A DNA stretch of 64,000 nt, taken from the NCBI GenBank assembly GCA_023014485.1, contig JAJOZX010005530.1:62001-126000 (forward strand), read 5' to 3'. Below the pieces are notes generated by a model. It was not told the DNA's origin. It was given only the letters and a program-made list of their open reading frames with translations, and made no database searches. Shown here in pieces: positions 62,128-64,000 of this stretch. This DNA is from Bathynomus jamesi. Taxonomy: Eukaryota > Arthropoda > Malacostraca > Isopoda > Cirolanidae. Both the position numbers and the translations under genes were made by a program. Each line of letters starts with the position of its first letter. Within the stretch, counting starts at the first letter, position 1.

Positions 62128-63051
62128 ATGGTTATAATTGAAGGATTTGCACCGACTCCGACTCCATCCAACTATACACTTCCGACTCCATCCAACTATG
62201 CACTTCCGACTCCATCAACTATGCACTTCCGACTCCCTCCAACTAGCACTCCGAGTCCTCCAACTATGCACTTCCGACCCTCCAACTATGCACTTCCGAC
62301 CCTCCAACTATGCACTTCCGACTCCATCCAACTATGCACTTACTCCATCCAACTATGCACTTCCTACTCCATCCAACTATGCACTTCCGACTCCCTCCAA
62401 CTATGTACTTCCGACTCCATCCAACTATGCACTTCCGACTCCACACGCCATGACTCCAGACGCCATGACTCTGATGGAATGTTAAGGCCAAATTGATTAA
62501 GATTAACTTTATTAGGCCAATGGAGATTCATAAACGGCATTTCGTCACCACCACATGACTCATCAGTTACTTAGTGGCTGTAACTATGCCTTAATGGCTT
62601 TTTTTCTTTATTAAAAAATTACAATAAATCCCAAAATACAAACTGATTGAAGCTTAAACAAAATAAGATTATTATTGGTTTAGCAAATTAATAAGATGTT
62701 TTTGTATTATTATAAACATCTGTAATACGTAATATTTTCCATCAGCAGTGAGTGAAAAATAAAAAACAGCAGATTTATACTTTTGATGTGACATTACGAT
62801 TATCATTACTTATCAAATTGAAATCTAAAAATCTGAAAAAGATTTAGGGTTGCTAGTACAAAATTTTTAAATTTCCTTTTATAATTATGTTAATTAATTA
62901 ATTATAATCCTTATTAATTATAAGCAACTATATTTATATATTTATATAAATATATATTTATTTATATATATGTTTTAATATATAAATATTAAAACATTAG
63001 GTTAAATCTATTTTATTCATAAAATTGAGCTAGGCCTAGGGCTAGGCTGCT
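62128..63051 (+). repeat. Monomer U71 (family A)
   Basis: Twelve 24-bp copies, two 15-bp units (CACACGCC, AGACGCC). Private losses in copies 3-9 break all frames; the TATGTAC mark is intact. Confidence 0.89.
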
Positions 63052-63893
63052 ATGGTTATAATTGAAGGATTTGCACCGACTATCGACTCCATCCAACTAT
63101 GCACTTCCGACCATCACTATGCACTTCGACTTCCATCCAACTATGCACTTCCGACCAACTATGCACTTCTACTCCAAACAAAACTATGCACTTCCGACTC
63201 TCAACTATGCACTTCCGACTCCCTCCAACTATGCACTTCCGACTCCATCCAACTATGCACTTCCGACTCCAGACGCCATGATCCAGACGCCATGACTCCA
63301 GACGCCATGACTCTGATGGAATGTTAAGGCCAAATTGATTAAGATTAGCTTTATTAGGCCAATGGAGATTCATAAACGGCATTTCGTCACCACCACATGA
63401 CTCATCAGTTACTTAGTGGCTGTAACTATGCCTTAATGGCTTTTTTTCTCTTTATTAAAAAATTACAATAAATCCCAAAATACAAACTGATTGAAGCTTA
63501 AACAAAATAAGATTATTATTGGTTTAGCAAATTAATAAGATGTTTTTGTATTATTATAAACATCTGTAATACGTAATATTTTCCATCAGCAGTGAGTGAA
63601 AAATATTCAAAAACAGCAGATTTATACTTTTGATGTGACATTACGATGTTATCATTACTTATCAAATTGAAATCTAAAAATCTGAAAAAGATTTAGGGTT
63701 GCTAGTGCAAAATTTTTAAATTTCCTTTTATTAATTATGTTAATTAATTAATTATAATCCTTATTAATTATAAGCAACTATATTTATATATTTATATAAA
63801 TATATATTTATATATGTTTTAATATAAATATTAAAACATTAGGTTAAATCTATTTTATTCATAAAATTGAGCTAGGCCTAGGGCTAGGCTGCT
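63052..63893 (+). repeat. Monomer U72 (family B, heavily disrupted array)
   Basis: About eight 24-bp copies, most with missing bases (CGACCATCACTATG, CGACCAACTATG, CTCCAAACAAAAC), three 15-bp units. The last two 24-bp copies and the tail are clean, which argues for a local consensus problem. Confidence 0.88.
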
Positions 63894-64000
63894 ATGGTTA
63901 TAATTGAAGGATTTGCACCGACTCCGACTCCTTCCAACTATACACTTCCGACTCCATCCAACTATGCACTTCCGACTCCCTCCAACTATGCACTTCCGAC
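63894..64000 (+). repeat. Monomer U73 (family C), cut by window end
   Basis: Only the start block and about three 24-bp copies are inside the window. CTCCTTCCAACTATAC in the first copy assigns it to family C, continuing the U39-U45-like order. Confidence 0.9.

Larger units (their letters stand above)
1..64000 (+). repeat. Complex nested satellite (megasatellite) array, about 875-bp monomer
   Basis: The whole window is a head-to-tail array. The junction plus start block (GCTAGGCCTAGGG, then GCTGCTATGGTTATAATTG) recurs 73 times, from 880 to 63894, always on the plus strand, and (63894-880)/72 gives a mean spacing of 875 bp. Each monomer holds a 24-bp minisatellite, a 15-bp minisatellite, a unique tail of about 500-600 bp and an AT-only end. 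Length differences come mainly from minisatellite copy number. There is no interruption by a transposon or unique sequence and neither array edge is reached. Known analogues are complex satellites and megasatellites of eukaryotes; I do not recognise this one. Confidence 0.97.
55260..64000 (+). repeat. Right-end mosaic: copies of U44-U47 then U39-U45
   Basis: U63-U66 correspond to U44-U47 and U67-U73 to U39-U45, so the right end repeats the 34-41 kb region in rearranged order. Many private small losses blur the alignment. Confidence 0.78.

Noticed and set aside
1..64000. CRISPR array
   Set aside because: The regular 24-bp and 15-bp units have no unique spacers between them, there are no cas genes, and the units vary by point changes as minisatellites do.
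1..64000. Many overlapping open frames on both strands as separate genes
   Set aside because: Periods of 24 and 15 bp keep any stop-free frame open by arithmetic. Most frames are shadows of the same repeat with low-complexity translations.
1..64000. Transposable element (LTR, LINE or DNA transposon) origin of the tail
   Set aside because: No reverse transcriptase, integrase or transposase reading frame, no terminal inverted repeats at monomer ends and no target-site duplications. A remote non-autonomous origin cannot be excluded but has no support.
1..64000. Centromere assignment via a CENP-B box
   Set aside because: No sequence resembling the TTCG....CGGG pattern was found in the monomer. 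Array form alone does not establish a centromere.

Overview
The window contains no recognisable conventional gene, RNA gene, transposon or CRISPR array. From first to last base it is one head-to-tail tandem array of a complex satellite. I count 72 complete monomers, a nearly complete one at the left edge and the first 107 bases of another at the right edge. All are on the same strand, 735-1025 bp long, with a mean of about 875 bp. An AT-rich, satellite-like array with TATA-rich stretches and AATAAA motifs suggests a eukaryotic nuclear genome, perhaps an invertebrate animal. Nothing in the sequence fixes the lineage.

Every monomer (called U0-U73 here) has the same layout. It opens with a short GC-rich junction carrying the palindrome CTAGGCCTAG and then an ATG in a good Kozak context (GCTATGG). 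A first minisatellite follows, with a 24-bp period and 2-13 copies (about 630 in the window by hand count). A second minisatellite follows, with a 15-bp period and 1-13 copies, and then a TAA. After that comes a roughly 500-600 bp non-repetitive tail with a CCAAT motif, one TGACTCA (AP-1-like) motif, a T tract and AATAAA. The monomer ends in an AT-only stretch with a perfect 10-bp-stem hairpin. Both minisatellite periods are multiples of three, so several frames stay open. In the forward frame from the ATG the monomer reads [10 protein letters not shown], then PTPSNYAL octapeptides, then DAMTP pentapeptides, then LMEC and stop. Whether this is ever translated is unknown.

Monomers fall into families that I name A to M (B1 is a relative of B) from diagnostic variants in the arrays and tails. 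The order is: U0-U12 F B1 A B F G F B1 A B C D A; U13-U22 H F G F B1 A B C D E; U23-U31 B1 A B C D E C D E; U32-U46 A B1 A F A B G A B G F A B C E; U47-U60 A H I J K L M A H I J K L M; U61-U73 I (A-like) B C E A A B G F A B C. Runs of families recur with shared private variants at several scales (about 2.5, 2.6, 5.1, 6.2, 8.9, 16.8 and 24.7 kb). This is a mosaic of higher-order repeats produced by repeated unequal exchange, and some crossover scars can be located inside single monomers (U22, U29, U53).

Several patches (about 11.5-13.3, 21.5-33.9, 46.4-47.7 and 54.3-63.4 kb) carry many private one- to four-base deletions, mostly within the 24-bp arrays. They look more like uncorrected long-read consensus errors than biology, so broken reading frames there should not be over-read.
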